Positions 1 to 7,952 of a stretch of DNA of 64,000 nucleotides are shown one piece after another (within the stretch, counting starts at the first letter, position 1; each line of letters starts with the position of its first letter). The stretch covers positions 536,501-600,500 of the forward strand of contig NZ_KI911783.1 in assembly GCF_000515415.1 (NCBI RefSeq), in the 5' to 3' direction. Under the pieces are notes generated by a model. That model searched no databases and was not told the origin of the DNA. It saw nothing but the letters and a program-made list of their open reading frames with translations. Both the position numbers and the translations under genes were made by a program. The DNA is from Bradyrhizobium sp. WSM1417. GTDB lineage: Bacteria; Pseudomonadota; Alphaproteobacteria; Rhizobiales; Xanthobacteraceae.

Positions 1-285
1 GCCTTGCCGCTCGCCCTGAGCCTCGCGCCGGCGGCCCACGCTGCAAATGAGGCAGACTACAAGACCGCCTATTCCGCCGCCGAAGCTGCCGCAAAGGAGG
101 CTGCCGGCTTGCGCCACCAATGGACCGTGACCGTCTCGACGCTGGCCGCCGCGAAGAAGGCGGCCGATGGCGGCGATTTCGACCGCGCCGTGGCCGCAGC
201 CAGGGAGGCCGAGGCGCTGGCGAAAGCGTCGGTCTTCCAGGCGATTTCCGAAAAAGAAGCCTGGAAGGCGATGGAAATCCGCTAG
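1..285 (+). CDS. SoxXA-binding protein-like, 5' end cut by window
   Basis: The reading frame is open at base 1, so the true start lies upstream; the visible part is the end of a signal peptide (cleavage likely after APAAHA) and about 80 mature residues. The mature part is alanine-rich and helical, with repeated AAKEAA/AAAREAEAL segments and no cysteine. This composition and its place 55 bases before soxB fit the small periplasmic SoxXA-binding proteins (SoxK/SAXB type), which activate the SoxXA cytochrome in thiosulfate oxidation. The family call rests mainly on size, composition and context, since it has no diagnostic motif. Confidence 0.6.
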   Translation, partial: ALPLALSLAPAAHAANEADYKTAYSAAEAAAKEAAGLRHQWTVTVSTLAAAKKAADGGDFDRAVAAAREAEALAKASVFQAISEKEAWKAMEIR

Positions 286-340
286 ACTGTTCGCTCCTGC
301 AACAGCCTTGCGACCATGAGAGGGCGCGGAGAATTTCTGG

Positions 341-2092
341 ATGGCGATCCGCCGCCGCGATTTCCTGAAGAATGCAGGCCTTGCTGCCGCATCGCTTAGC
401 CTGCCACGGCTTGCGCGCGGTGCTGAGGCCGCGAGCATTTACGACCTCGAGCGGTTCGGAAATGCGCGGATCCTTCACCTCACCGACACGCATGCGCAAC
501 TCAATCCGGTCTATTTTCGCGAGCCCAGCATCAATATCGGGATCGGCGAGATGGCGGGACGGCCGCCGCACCTGGTCGGCCGCGCCTTCCTCGACCGTTT
601 CGGCATCAGGTCTGACAGCGCCGACGCCTATGCCTTCAGCTGCTTCGAGTTCGAGAAGTCCGCAGGTCGCTTCGGCAAGCTCGGCGGCTTCGCCCATCTG
701 AAGACGCTGATCGACCGCTTGCGCGGCGATGTCGGCGAAAAACACTCCGTGCTCGTTGACGGTGGCGACCTCTGGCAGGGCTCGGGACTGGCCAACATCA
801 TGCAGGGCCGCGACATGGTCGAGGCCGCAAACCTGCTCGGTATCGAGGCGATGACCGGGCATTGGGAATTCACCTACGGCGAGCAGGCGCTGCGCGACAA
901 TCTCGCGCGCTTCAAGGGCGAGTTTCTGGCGCAGAACGTTTTCCTCACCGAGGAAGCGGCATTCAACGACGCCGCCGCCTTCGACAAGGCGACGGGGCGC
1001 GTGTTCAAGCCCTCCGTGATCAAGGAGCTCGGCGGCCACCGCGTCGCGATCGTCGGCCAGGCCTTCCCTTACGTGCCGATCGCGCATCCCAAACGGTTCA
1101 CACCGGACTGGAGCTTCGGCATCCGCGAGGAGGAACTTCAGAAGCATGTCGATGGCTTGCGCGGCATCGACAAGGTCGATGCGGTCATCCTGCTGTCGCA
1201 CAACGGTATGGACGTCGATCTCAAGCTCGCAAGCCGCGTCACCGGCATCGACGTCATCCTCGGCGGCCATACCCATGACGCGATCCCGCAGCCCATTGCA
1301 GTGAAAAATGCGAGCGGCACGACGCTGGTCACCAATGCCGGCTCCAACGGGAAATTCCTGGCCGTGCTCGATCTCGCACTCGACAAGGGCAAGGTCGGCG
1401 ACGTCAAATATCATCTGCTGCCGGTCTATTCCGAGCTGTTGAAACCTGATCCTGGGATGGCCGAACTGATCGGCCGGCTGCGGGCGCCCTACGTCAACGA
1501 CTGGTTGGAGAAGATCGCGACGCCCGATCGCCTGCTGTATCGCCGCGACAATTTCGCCGGCCCGGTCGACGAGCTGATCTGCAGCGCGCTACGCACCGAG
1601 CTCAACGCCGAGATCGCGCTGTCGCCGGGCTTCCGCTGGGGCGTCACCGGGCTGTCCGGTCAGGCGCTGACGATGGAGGATTTGCTCGCCGAAACCGCGA
1701 TCAGCTATCCCGAGACCTATGTGCAGGAGATGACCGGCGCCCAGATCAAGGACGTGCTGGAAGACGTCTGCGACAATCTCTTCAATACCGATCCTTATTA
1801 CCAGCAGGGTGGCGACATGGTGCGCGCCGGCGGGCTCAGCTACACCTGCACGCCGACGGCGGCGATCGGCAGCCGCATCTCGGAGCTGAAGCTCCATGGC
1901 GGCAAGGCGCTCAGTGCCAGCCACCGCTACAAGGTCGCGGGCTGGGCCTCGGTCAACGGCCAGCAGGGCGCGCCGGTGTGGGATGTGGTGGCCAAATATC
2001 TGCGCTCGGGCCGGATGTTTCAGGAGCGGCTCGGCTCCGGCGTCACGCTGAAAGGCGTCGACGGCAATCCGGGCATCGCAGGACAGGGATGA
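341..2092 (+). CDS. soxB: SoxB thiosulfohydrolase
   Basis: SoxB is the periplasmic dimanganese enzyme that hydrolyses sulfate from the SoxY-bound sulfane intermediate. The protein (583 aa) begins with a twin-arginine signal (RRRDFLK, residues 4-10), as expected for a metalloprotein folded before export. Metallophosphatase motifs are in order: LTDTH (D49, H51), GGDLWQGSG (D143), the SoxB-typical GHWEFTYG (173-180), SHNGMD (H287, N288) and GGHTHD (308-313). The C-terminal 5'-nucleotidase-like domain follows (to about 570). The start at 341 is preceded by a GGAG sequence. The stop overlaps the next start by four bases (ATGA), indicating translational coupling. Length matches the family. Confidence 0.95.
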   Translation: MAIRRRDFLKNAGLAAASLSLPRLARGAEAASIYDLERFGNARILHLTDTHAQLNPVYFREPSINIGIGEMAGRPPHLVGRAFLDRFGIRSDSADAYAFSCFEFEKSAGRFGKLGGFAHLKTLIDRLRGDVGEKHSVLVDGGDLWQGSGLANIMQGRDMVEAANLLGIEAMTGHWEFTYGEQALRDNLARFKGEFLAQNVFLTEEAAFNDAAAFDKATGRVFKPSVIKELGGHRVAIVGQAFPYVPIAHPKRFTPDWSFGIREEELQKHVDGLRGIDKVDAVILLSHNGMDVDLKLASRVTGIDVILGGHTHDAIPQPIAVKNASGTTLVTNAGSNGKFLAVLDLALDKGKVGDVKYHLLPVYSELLKPDPGMAELIGRLRAPYVNDWLEKIATPDRLLYRRDNFAGPVDELICSALRTELNAEIALSPGFRWGVTGLSGQALTMEDLLAETAISYPETYVQEMTGAQIKDVLEDVCDNLFNTDPYYQQGGDMVRAGGLSYTCTPTAAIGSRISELKLHGGKALSASHRYKVAGWASVNGQQGAPVWDVVAKYLRSGRMFQERLGSGVTLKGVDGNPGIAGQG

Positions 2093-2544
2093 TGCGGTCG
2101 CAAACCCTATCCGCGATGCTGCTGGCGCTATTCGCCTGGGCGGCGCCGCCGGCTTTCGCGCAGCAGGTGCCGCTCCAGGACAAGCCGTTCGCCGAGCACA
2201 AGATCGTGCTGCAGCTCTCCGATGGCGATGCCAGGAAGCAAGCTCTGGTGCTCAGCGTCGCCAACAATTTGCTGAAAGCCTACGACCCCGACAAGGTGGC
2301 GGTCGAGGTGGTGGCGTTTGGTCCCGGCATCGATCTCCTGTTGTCAGGCAACGAGCGCCGCAAGCAGGTCGAGAGCCTGATCGCGCAAGGCGTACGCTTC
2401 GACATCTGTCTCAACACCGTCGACACGATCGAACGGGAGACCGGCAAGCGGCCGGACTTCATCCCCACGGCGACACCGGTGCAGGTCGGGGTCGGGCAGA
2501 TCCTGTTTCTCAGCGAGAACGGGTACACATTGGTGAGGCCCTGA
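2089..2544 (+). CDS. DsrE-family periplasmic protein
   Basis: The 151-aa product starts with a Sec signal peptide (to about AFAQQ, residue 25), followed by a DsrE/DsrF-like fold: KIVLQLSDGDARKQALVL, a VAVEVVAFGPGIDLL strand-turn and a conserved C-terminal VQVGVGQILFL segment. DsrE-family proteins bind or relay sulfane sulfur. This one has a single cysteine (in FDICLNT), at the position often used in the family, but this is only suggestive. It overlaps the soxB stop by four bases, so it is co-translated with soxB and probably assists thiosulfate oxidation or sulfur relay in the periplasm. A second ATG at 2092 is an equally possible start. Confidence 0.75.
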   Translation: MMRSQTLSAMLLALFAWAAPPAFAQQVPLQDKPFAEHKIVLQLSDGDARKQALVLSVANNLLKAYDPDKVAVEVVAFGPGIDLLLSGNERRKQVESLIAQGVRFDICLNTVDTIERETGKRPDFIPTATPVQVGVGQILFLSENGYTLVRP

Positions 2545-2580
2545 GCCTTTTGTCGGGGCAAAGCGTCGCGGCACATCGGT

Positions 2581-2678
2581 GTCATCGCTCGCGAAGGCGG
2601 GCGATCCAGTACTCCGAGACCGCGAGGGGTACGGAAAGGACGCGGCGTACTGGATTCCCCGCCTTCGCGGGGAATGAC
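2581..2678. repeat. Palindromic element (family 1 variant)
   Basis: Two 32-base arms (2581-2612 and 2647-2678) are inverted copies matching at about 27 of 32 positions, separated by 34 bases. Each arm holds the core GCGAAGGCGGG. The family resembles the other GCGAAGGCC-type elements in this window but ends in CCAGTAC instead of GACCCATA. It could fold into a long hairpin after the DsrE gene. Confidence 0.8.
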
Positions 2679-2815
2679 AGCGGTGGCCAGGTGACGCCCA
2701 CTCGCCCGTCACAGGAATAAAAATCTTCCAAATTTTGCTGCTTACACAGTGAATTGCTTCTCTTGTGAGCCCGAAATGTAGTAGAATCTCGGGGTAATTC
2801 ACGCCGGGTCTCGCC

Positions 2816-3853
2816 ATGATCTTCCGTCAGCTCTTCGACAGTGTTTCGGGTACCTACAGCTATCTCCTGGCGAGCCGCCCCGGCGGCGAGGCGCTGATCC
2901 TCGATCCCGTACTGGAGAAGGTCGACCGCTACTGCCAGCTGCTGCGCGAGCTCGACCTCAAGCTGGTCAAGGCCGTCGACACCCATCTGCACGCCGACCA
3001 CGTCACCGGCCTCGGCGAGCTGCGCGACCGCACCCATTGCATGACCGTGATGGGCGACCAGACCAAGGCCGACGTGGTGGCGATGCGGGTTGCCGACGGC
3101 GACAAGGTGACGATCGAGGGCCTGTCGCTCGACGTGATGTACACGCCCGGTCACACCGACGATTCCTATTCCTATTTGATGGGCGACCGCGTCTTCACCG
3201 GCGACACGCTGCTGATCCGCGGCACCGGCCGCACCGATTTCCAGAACGGCTCGTCGCGCGCGCAGTACGATTCGATCTTCAACCGCCTGCTCAAGCTGCC
3301 GGACGAGACCATGGTGTTCCCGGCGCATGACTACAAGGGCGACACCGTCTCCACCATCGGCGAGGAGAAGCGCTACAATCCGCGGCTCCAGGTGCGCTCG
3401 GTCGACGACTATATCGAGCTGATGGCCAATCTGAAGCTGCCCAATCCGAAGATGATGGACGTCGCCGTGCCCGCCAACATGCATGTCGGCCTGCACCAGG
3501 AGGAGCTGGAGAAAGAGGGCCGCGCGCTGCGCGCCGTCGAGGCCATCCGCAGCCTCGGCCGGCCCGATATCCTACTGGTCGATTTGCGCGAGGCCAACGA
3601 ACGGATGAAGCACGGCATGCTCGAAGGCGCGCTGCATACGCCCTATCCGTCTGTCGAGGACAGCCTCAAGCCCGGCGGCATGCTGCGCGAGGTCGCGGCC
3701 GCCACCGGCCGCCGCGTCGTGTTCTTCTGCGCCTTCGGCGAACGCTCCGCGATGGCTGTCGCCGCCGCGAAGGAGGCCGGGCTCACCAACACCGCCCACA
3801 TCGCCGGCGGCATCGATGCCTGGAAGAAGGCCGGCGGGCCGGTGGTGCACTGA
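2816..3853 (+). CDS. Persulfide dioxygenase-rhodanese fusion
   Basis: The 345-aa protein has an N-terminal metallo-beta-lactamase domain of ETHE1 type (about 1-235) and a C-terminal rhodanese domain (about 238-345). Iron/metal ligands are visible as THLHADH (H57, H59, D61, H62), GHTDDS (H113), GDTLL (D130) and PAHDY (H171); GTGRTDFQ is typical of persulfide dioxygenases. The rhodanese active-site loop is FFCAFGERSA with C305. ETHE1 enzymes oxidise glutathione persulfide to sulfite, and the fused rhodanese moves sulfane sulfur to or from glutathione. No signal peptide, so it is cytoplasmic. Its position after soxB fits disposal of sulfane sulfur. There is a 271-base gap with a palindromic repeat upstream, so it likely has its own promoter. 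Confidence 0.88.
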   Translation: MIFRQLFDSVSGTYSYLLASRPGGEALILDPVLEKVDRYCQLLRELDLKLVKAVDTHLHADHVTGLGELRDRTHCMTVMGDQTKADVVAMRVADGDKVTIEGLSLDVMYTPGHTDDSYSYLMGDRVFTGDTLLIRGTGRTDFQNGSSRAQYDSIFNRLLKLPDETMVFPAHDYKGDTVSTIGEEKRYNPRLQVRSVDDYIELMANLKLPNPKMMDVAVPANMHVGLHQEELEKEGRALRAVEAIRSLGRPDILLVDLREANERMKHGMLEGALHTPYPSVEDSLKPGGMLREVAAATGRRVVFFCAFGERSAMAVAAAKEAGLTNTAHIAGGIDAWKKAGGPVVH

Positions 3854-3929
3854 CCGCCTTGAGATAAGTCAGGAACCGCACATATCTTCCGGATAGGATC
3901 GGGCGCAGCATCACCATCCGGGACCAGCC

Positions 3930-4103
3930 ATGGCCAAGATCGGCAAGCCGAACGCGCCGCCCAAAATTGCGGACGAAACGCCAGCAAAAGACAAAGCGAA
4001 GAAGCCTCCGCCTCCGCGCGACACCGAAGACGATGATTACGAAGACGGCGACATCGCGACACCGAAGCGCGACCGCTACGGGCCGGATGACGAGCCATTT
4101 TGA
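3930..4103 (+). CDS. Small charged, proline-rich hypothetical protein (57 aa)
   Basis: This short ATG frame encodes 57 residues: a lysine/proline-rich first half (KDKAKKPPPPR) and an acidic middle (DTEDDDYEDGD), ending RYGPDDEPF. It has no membrane segment and is predicted to be disordered. Codon use matches neighbouring genes. I do not recognise a characterised family; small proteins of this composition recur in rhizobial genomes. It lies 76 bases after the persulfide dioxygenase and just before a palindromic repeat that could act as its terminator. Confidence 0.6.
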   Translation: MAKIGKPNAPPKIADETPAKDKAKKPPPPRDTEDDDYEDGDIATPKRDRYGPDDEPF

Positions 4104-4153
4104 GGGGTCGCGCAGACAAGGCCTTAGTCGCGCGCTGGCGCAACATCATCAGT

Positions 4154-4280
4154 GTCGTCCCGGCGAAGGCCGGGACCCATACCGCGTGATCTCTCGATCG
4201 AGGCAGGTCGCAGTACCCCACGATCATCCTCCGCCAAACTCCTTCCTGGGGTTATGGGTCCCGGCCTTCGCCGGGACGAC
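4154..4280. repeat. Palindromic element, family 1
   Basis: Perfect or near-perfect 28-base terminal arms (4154-4181 and 4253-4280) with the sequence class GTCGTCCCGGCGAAGG...CCATA, in inverted orientation, enclose about 71 bases. The same arms recur at 5643, 11925, 13390 and 26714. No open frame of interest lies inside. Confidence 0.9.
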
Positions 4281-4406
4281 GATGCGGAAGCGTCCTGCCC
4301 CTCACTTCTCCCGCCCCGCGCTACTGCCATGCGCCTGCGTTCATGGACAAATAACCGCTCTGGCCGATAGTTTGCGCGTCTCCAAAGGACATAAAACGGA
4401 ACTGCA

Positions 4407-5615
4407 ATGGTCGACGTTCTCGCCGCACCGCAACAAGGCAAGGCGGACAGCGCGCTACGCACGCTGACGGGAATCTCGATCGCGCATTGGGTCAGCCATT
4501 TCCATCTGCTGGTCCTGCCGATGCTGTTTCCCTTCCTCAAGAATCAACTCGGCGTCGGCTATGTCGAGCTCGGCTTTGCGCTCACCGTGTCGGCCGTGGT
4601 GTCGGGGCTGACGCAGGCGCCGACCGGCTATCTCGTCGACCACTTTGGCGCGCGACGGATCCTGCTGGGCGGTCTCACCCTCGGCGGCTTCGCGCTGATC
4701 CTACTCGGCCTGCATCTCAGCTACACCTCGCTGATCGCCTGCGCCGTGCTGCTCGGGCTCGCCAACAGCGTCTACCATCCCGCCGATTACGCCATCCTTG
4801 CCGAGCACATGGATGAAGCGCGGATGGGTCGCGCCTTCTCGATCCATACTTTTGCCGGCTATTTCGGCGGCGCGGTGGCGCCGGCGATCGTCGCCGCGAT
4901 GGTCATCGTGTCCGGTGGCGCCGGTGCGCTGATCGCATCGGGTGCGATCGGCGTTCTGGTCGCGCTGTTGCTGGTGACGATGAACATTCCCGATGCCAGC
5001 GCGCACAAGACCAAGCCGGGCACCGAGGGCGCACCAAAACAAGCCGTGATCACGCCGGCGCTGATCACGCTGACAGCACTGTTCATGCTGCTCAGCCTGT
5101 CGGTCGCCGGCATCAACAATTTCGGCGTAGTGGCGCTGATGGGCGGCTACGGTGTGACCTATTCCGCGGCCAATGTCGCGCTCACCGCGTTCCTCGGTGC
5201 AAGCGCCGCCGGCGTGCTCGCGGGCGGCTTCCTTGCCGACCGCACCGAGCGCCACGGCTATGTCGCCGCCGCCTGCTTCGCCGCGAACGCGGCGATCGTG
5301 CTGCTGATCGCGCTGGTCACGCTGCCGGGCTGGGCGCTGACCGCCACGATGGCGGCTGCGGGATTCCTCTCCGGCGTGATCGCGCCCTCGCGCGACATGC
5401 TGGTGCGCAATGCAGCGCCGCCCGGCGCGGCCGGCCGCGCCTTCGGCATCGTCTCCACCGGCTTCAATCTCGGCGGCATCGTCAGCCCGCTGCTGTTCGG
5501 CTGGATCATGGACCAGAGCGCGCCGCATTGGGTGTTCGGGGCGTCCGTGATCTTCATGCTCGCGACGGTGGTGCTGTCGCCGTTCACGGAGCGGAAGGCG
5601 AAAGCCAGTTCTTAA
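4407..5615 (+). CDS. MFS transporter, Fsr-like
   Basis: The 402-aa protein has about twelve hydrophobic segments and the major-facilitator loop after TM2 (GYLVDHFGARRILLGG). Motifs such as SIAHWVSHFHLLVLP near the N-terminus and NSVYHPADYAIL in the first half resemble the fosmidomycin-resistance (Fsr) branch of MFS drug exporters. The substrate cannot be read from sequence. It is a single gene, bounded by palindromic repeats on both sides, with ATG at 4407 after an AAAGGA sequence. Confidence 0.8.
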   Translation: MVDVLAAPQQGKADSALRTLTGISIAHWVSHFHLLVLPMLFPFLKNQLGVGYVELGFALTVSAVVSGLTQAPTGYLVDHFGARRILLGGLTLGGFALILLGLHLSYTSLIACAVLLGLANSVYHPADYAILAEHMDEARMGRAFSIHTFAGYFGGAVAPAIVAAMVIVSGGAGALIASGAIGVLVALLLVTMNIPDASAHKTKPGTEGAPKQAVITPALITLTALFMLLSLSVAGINNFGVVALMGGYGVTYSAANVALTAFLGASAAGVLAGGFLADRTERHGYVAAACFAANAAIVLLIALVTLPGWALTATMAAAGFLSGVIAPSRDMLVRNAAPPGAAGRAFGIVSTGFNLGGIVSPLLFGWIMDQSAPHWVFGASVIFMLATVVLSPFTERKAKASS

Positions 5616-5642
5616 GTCACCAGCGCCACTACAAACTTAACC

Positions 5643-5763
5643 GTCGTCCCGGCGAAGGCCGGGACCCATAGCCACCGAAAGGTGTTGCGGCGCGGGCTGG
5701 TCAATACCAGTCTTCGCCCAACTAAAAATCGTGGTTATGGATCCCGGCCTTCGCCGGGATGAC
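5643..5763. repeat. Palindromic element, family 1
   Basis: Inverted 28-base arms at 5643-5670 and 5736-5763 with the GGCGAAGGCCGGGACCCATA signature, one arm carrying GGATCC in place of GGGTCC. It fills the space between two convergent MFS genes and may serve as a bidirectional terminator. Confidence 0.9.
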
Positions 5764-5794
5764 AGTTGTGATTGGGTTGGCTGAAGTGGCCCCC

Positions 5795-7153
5795 TTACGT
5801 CGGCGACACCGCGCTCTTCAGCGGCGCGGCCTGCGGCGTAGCTCCACCGGTCAGCCTGGCCTTTTCCGTGTTCGGCCAGAGCAGGAGCAGCCCGAGCAGG
5901 CCGGAGCCGACCATGATCGCGGCGTTGATGGTGAAGCCGGTCATGTAGCCGTCCAGCATGCTGCCGGCGCGCTGGATCACGCTGCCCATCACCAACGGCG
6001 CGACGATGCCCGAAAGCGTATAGAGCGCGCCGTAGATCGCGAGAACCGCGCCGCGCTGCGACGTCGGCGTGAACTCGCCGAGCATGGGCGGACAGACGAC
6101 GTAGATCGCGCCGCACAGGCCGGAGCCGACCACGAGCAGGGCGATCTGAAGGCCGGCGCCTTGGACGTGCGGCATCATCGCGAGGATCAGGCCGCCGACG
6201 ATCAGCGGCACCGAGCCGAGCACGCCGCGGGAGATCCGCGACGTGTAGCCGCGTGCCAGCATCACCTGCGAGATCCAGCCCGTCAGAATGACGATGGTCG
6301 CCCCGAACACCCAGGGCAGGATCGAGACGAAGCCCGCCTGAGACTGCGAGAAGCCGAGGCCCTTGACGATGAAGGGCGTGAACCAGGTGAGCCCGAGCGA
6401 CAGCGCCCAATAGGCGCCGAAAGTCGCGGTCACGCAGCCGATGAAGGTGCGCGATGTCAGAAGCTGCAGATAGGGTATTTTCGGTTCGATCACGGCCGAT
6501 GCGTGGGTGTCCAGCGGGCCTTCCTTGCCGAGTGCGAGCCAGGCGGCGACCCAGATCAGGCCGACGATTCCAAGCGCACCGAACGCATAGTGCCAGGAAT
6601 GATTGACGATGATCCAGTTCAGCGCCGGGACCGCCAGGATCACGCCAAAGGCCGAACCTTGCGACAGGATTGCGGTCGGCATCGTGCGCTTCTCGTCGGG
6701 GAACCATTTGTAGACTGCGTGCATCGCCACCGAGGCCGCCGGGCCTTCGCCGGCGCCGAGCACGATGCGGCAGATCAGGAGCGTGGTGAAAGAGACGGTG
6801 CCGACCATCGGAAACTGCGTCAGCGCCCAGATCACCGCGAGGGTCAACAGCACCCAGCGGGTCGGTACCTTGTTGACGATGAAGCCGACCACGATCGCCG
6901 AGATCGAGAACAGGAAGAAGAACGACGAACCGAGCAGACCGAACTGCTCGGGCTCGAGCTTCAGCTCGGTCATGATCGGAACGCCCGCGAGACCGACGAC
7001 GATCTTGTCGGCGAAGTTCACCAGCATGAAAAGAAACAGGAGAAATGTAACGGTCCAGGCCCCCTTTGGCGTTTCCTTGGACGTTTGCTTCGACGTTTCC
7101 TTGGACATCCCCGTCATCTTGCCCGCCGCGGGCTGCGTTGCCTGAGCGCTCAT
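5795..7153 (-). CDS. MFS transporter, anion:cation symporter-like
   Basis: The 452-aa product has a polar 40-residue N-terminal tail rich in SKET/SKQT, then twelve likely membrane segments starting at WTVTFLLFLFMLVNFADK. NFADK followed by the VGLAGVPIM segment and the GLGFSQSQAGFVSILPW segment resemble the ACS branch of MFS, which carries organic acids such as tartrate or glucarate. The start was set at 7153 because GGGAGA lies directly upstream; an in-frame start further upstream lacks such a site. It is transcribed divergently from the Att-like ABC genes across a 145-base gap. Confidence 0.8.
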   Translation of the reverse strand: MSAQATQPAAGKMTGMSKETSKQTSKETPKGAWTVTFLLFLFMLVNFADKIVVGLAGVPIMTELKLEPEQFGLLGSSFFFLFSISAIVVGFIVNKVPTRWVLLTLAVIWALTQFPMVGTVSFTTLLICRIVLGAGEGPAASVAMHAVYKWFPDEKRTMPTAILSQGSAFGVILAVPALNWIIVNHSWHYAFGALGIVGLIWVAAWLALGKEGPLDTHASAVIEPKIPYLQLLTSRTFIGCVTATFGAYWALSLGLTWFTPFIVKGLGFSQSQAGFVSILPWVFGATIVILTGWISQVMLARGYTSRISRGVLGSVPLIVGGLILAMMPHVQGAGLQIALLVVGSGLCGAIYVVCPPMLGEFTPTSQRGAVLAIYGALYTLSGIVAPLVMGSVIQRAGSMLDGYMTGFTINAAIMVGSGLLGLLLLWPNTEKARLTGGATPQAAPLKSAVSPT

Positions 7154-7298
7154 CGTTCTCCCCGTCGTCCCTTTTTGGCACTTTTTTGATGTGGTCCTCT
7201 TAGGAGCTAACAACGGCTTCAAGACCAACGCAACCCGGCATTTCCGCAGCAAGTGTGCTACGCAGCAATCCCGCTAATTCCGTCCGGCGCCATTCATC

Positions 7299-7952
7299 GT
7301 GCTGAGCATCCGAAACCTCTCCAAGACGTTCTCTTCGGCCGGTGAGCCGGTCCATGTCCTGCGCGGCGTCGATCTCGACCTCAAGGCCGGCGAACGCGTC
7401 GCACTGACCGGTGAGTCCGGCAGCGGCAAGAGCACGCTGTTGCACCTGATCGCAGGGCTCGATGCCGCCGATGGCGGCACGATCCGCCTGGAGGACATCG
7501 AGGTCACCAAATTGTCCGATGCGGGACGCGCGGGCCTTCGGCGCGACCGGATCGGCTTGGTGTTTCAACAGTACAATCTGATCCCGAGTCTGTCGGTCGG
7601 AGACAATCTGGTGTTTCAGGCGCGGATCGCCGGCCGGTACGACGCAGCTTGGTACAAGGAGCTGATCGAACGTCTCGGGCTTGGCGGCCTGCTCAAGCGT
7701 TATCCAGAACAATTATCGGGCGGACAGCAGCAACGGGTCGCGATCGGCCGGGCCCTCGCAACAAAGCCGTCGTTGCTGCTGGCGGACGAGCCGACCGGCA
7801 ATCTCGACGAGGCCACCGCCGAGGACGTGCTGGCCCTGACGCGCGACCTCGTCACGCGCACCGGCTGCGGCTTTCTGATGGTGACGCACAGCCTGCATCT
7901 GGCCGCGACACTCGATCGCCACGTCAATCTGCATGCCGGGCGGATCGCATGA
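7299..7952 (+). CDS. ABC transporter ATPase, AttE/LolD-type
   Basis: This 217-aa ATPase has Walker A GESGSGKST (38-46), Q-loop FQQYN, signature LSGGQQQR (139-146) and Walker B LLLADEP (159-165), plus the GNLD element typical of the LolD/MacB (type VII, FtsX-coupled) branch. The start is GTG at 7299. Its stop overlaps the permease start by four bases. Together with the next two genes it forms a unit like Agrobacterium AttEFGH, in which the ATPase drives a large FtsX-type permease and not a classical importer. Confidence 0.88.
   Translation: MLSIRNLSKTFSSAGEPVHVLRGVDLDLKAGERVALTGESGSGKSTLLHLIAGLDAADGGTIRLEDIEVTKLSDAGRAGLRRDRIGLVFQQYNLIPSLSVGDNLVFQARIAGRYDAAWYKELIERLGLGGLLKRYPEQLSGGQQQRVAIGRALATKPSLLLADEPTGNLDEATAEDVLALTRDLVTRTGCGFLMVTHSLHLAATLDRHVNLHAGRIA

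Noticed and set aside
4152..4370. Open frame of about 72 codons
   Set aside because: Most of it lies within a palindromic element and consists of translated repeat arms (SSRRRPGP type).
7170..7190. TTGGCACTTTTTTGATG, resembling a sigma-54 promoter before the ABC ATPase
   Set aside because: The GG-N10-GC spacing fails: AT stands where GC is required, so the -12 element is missing.
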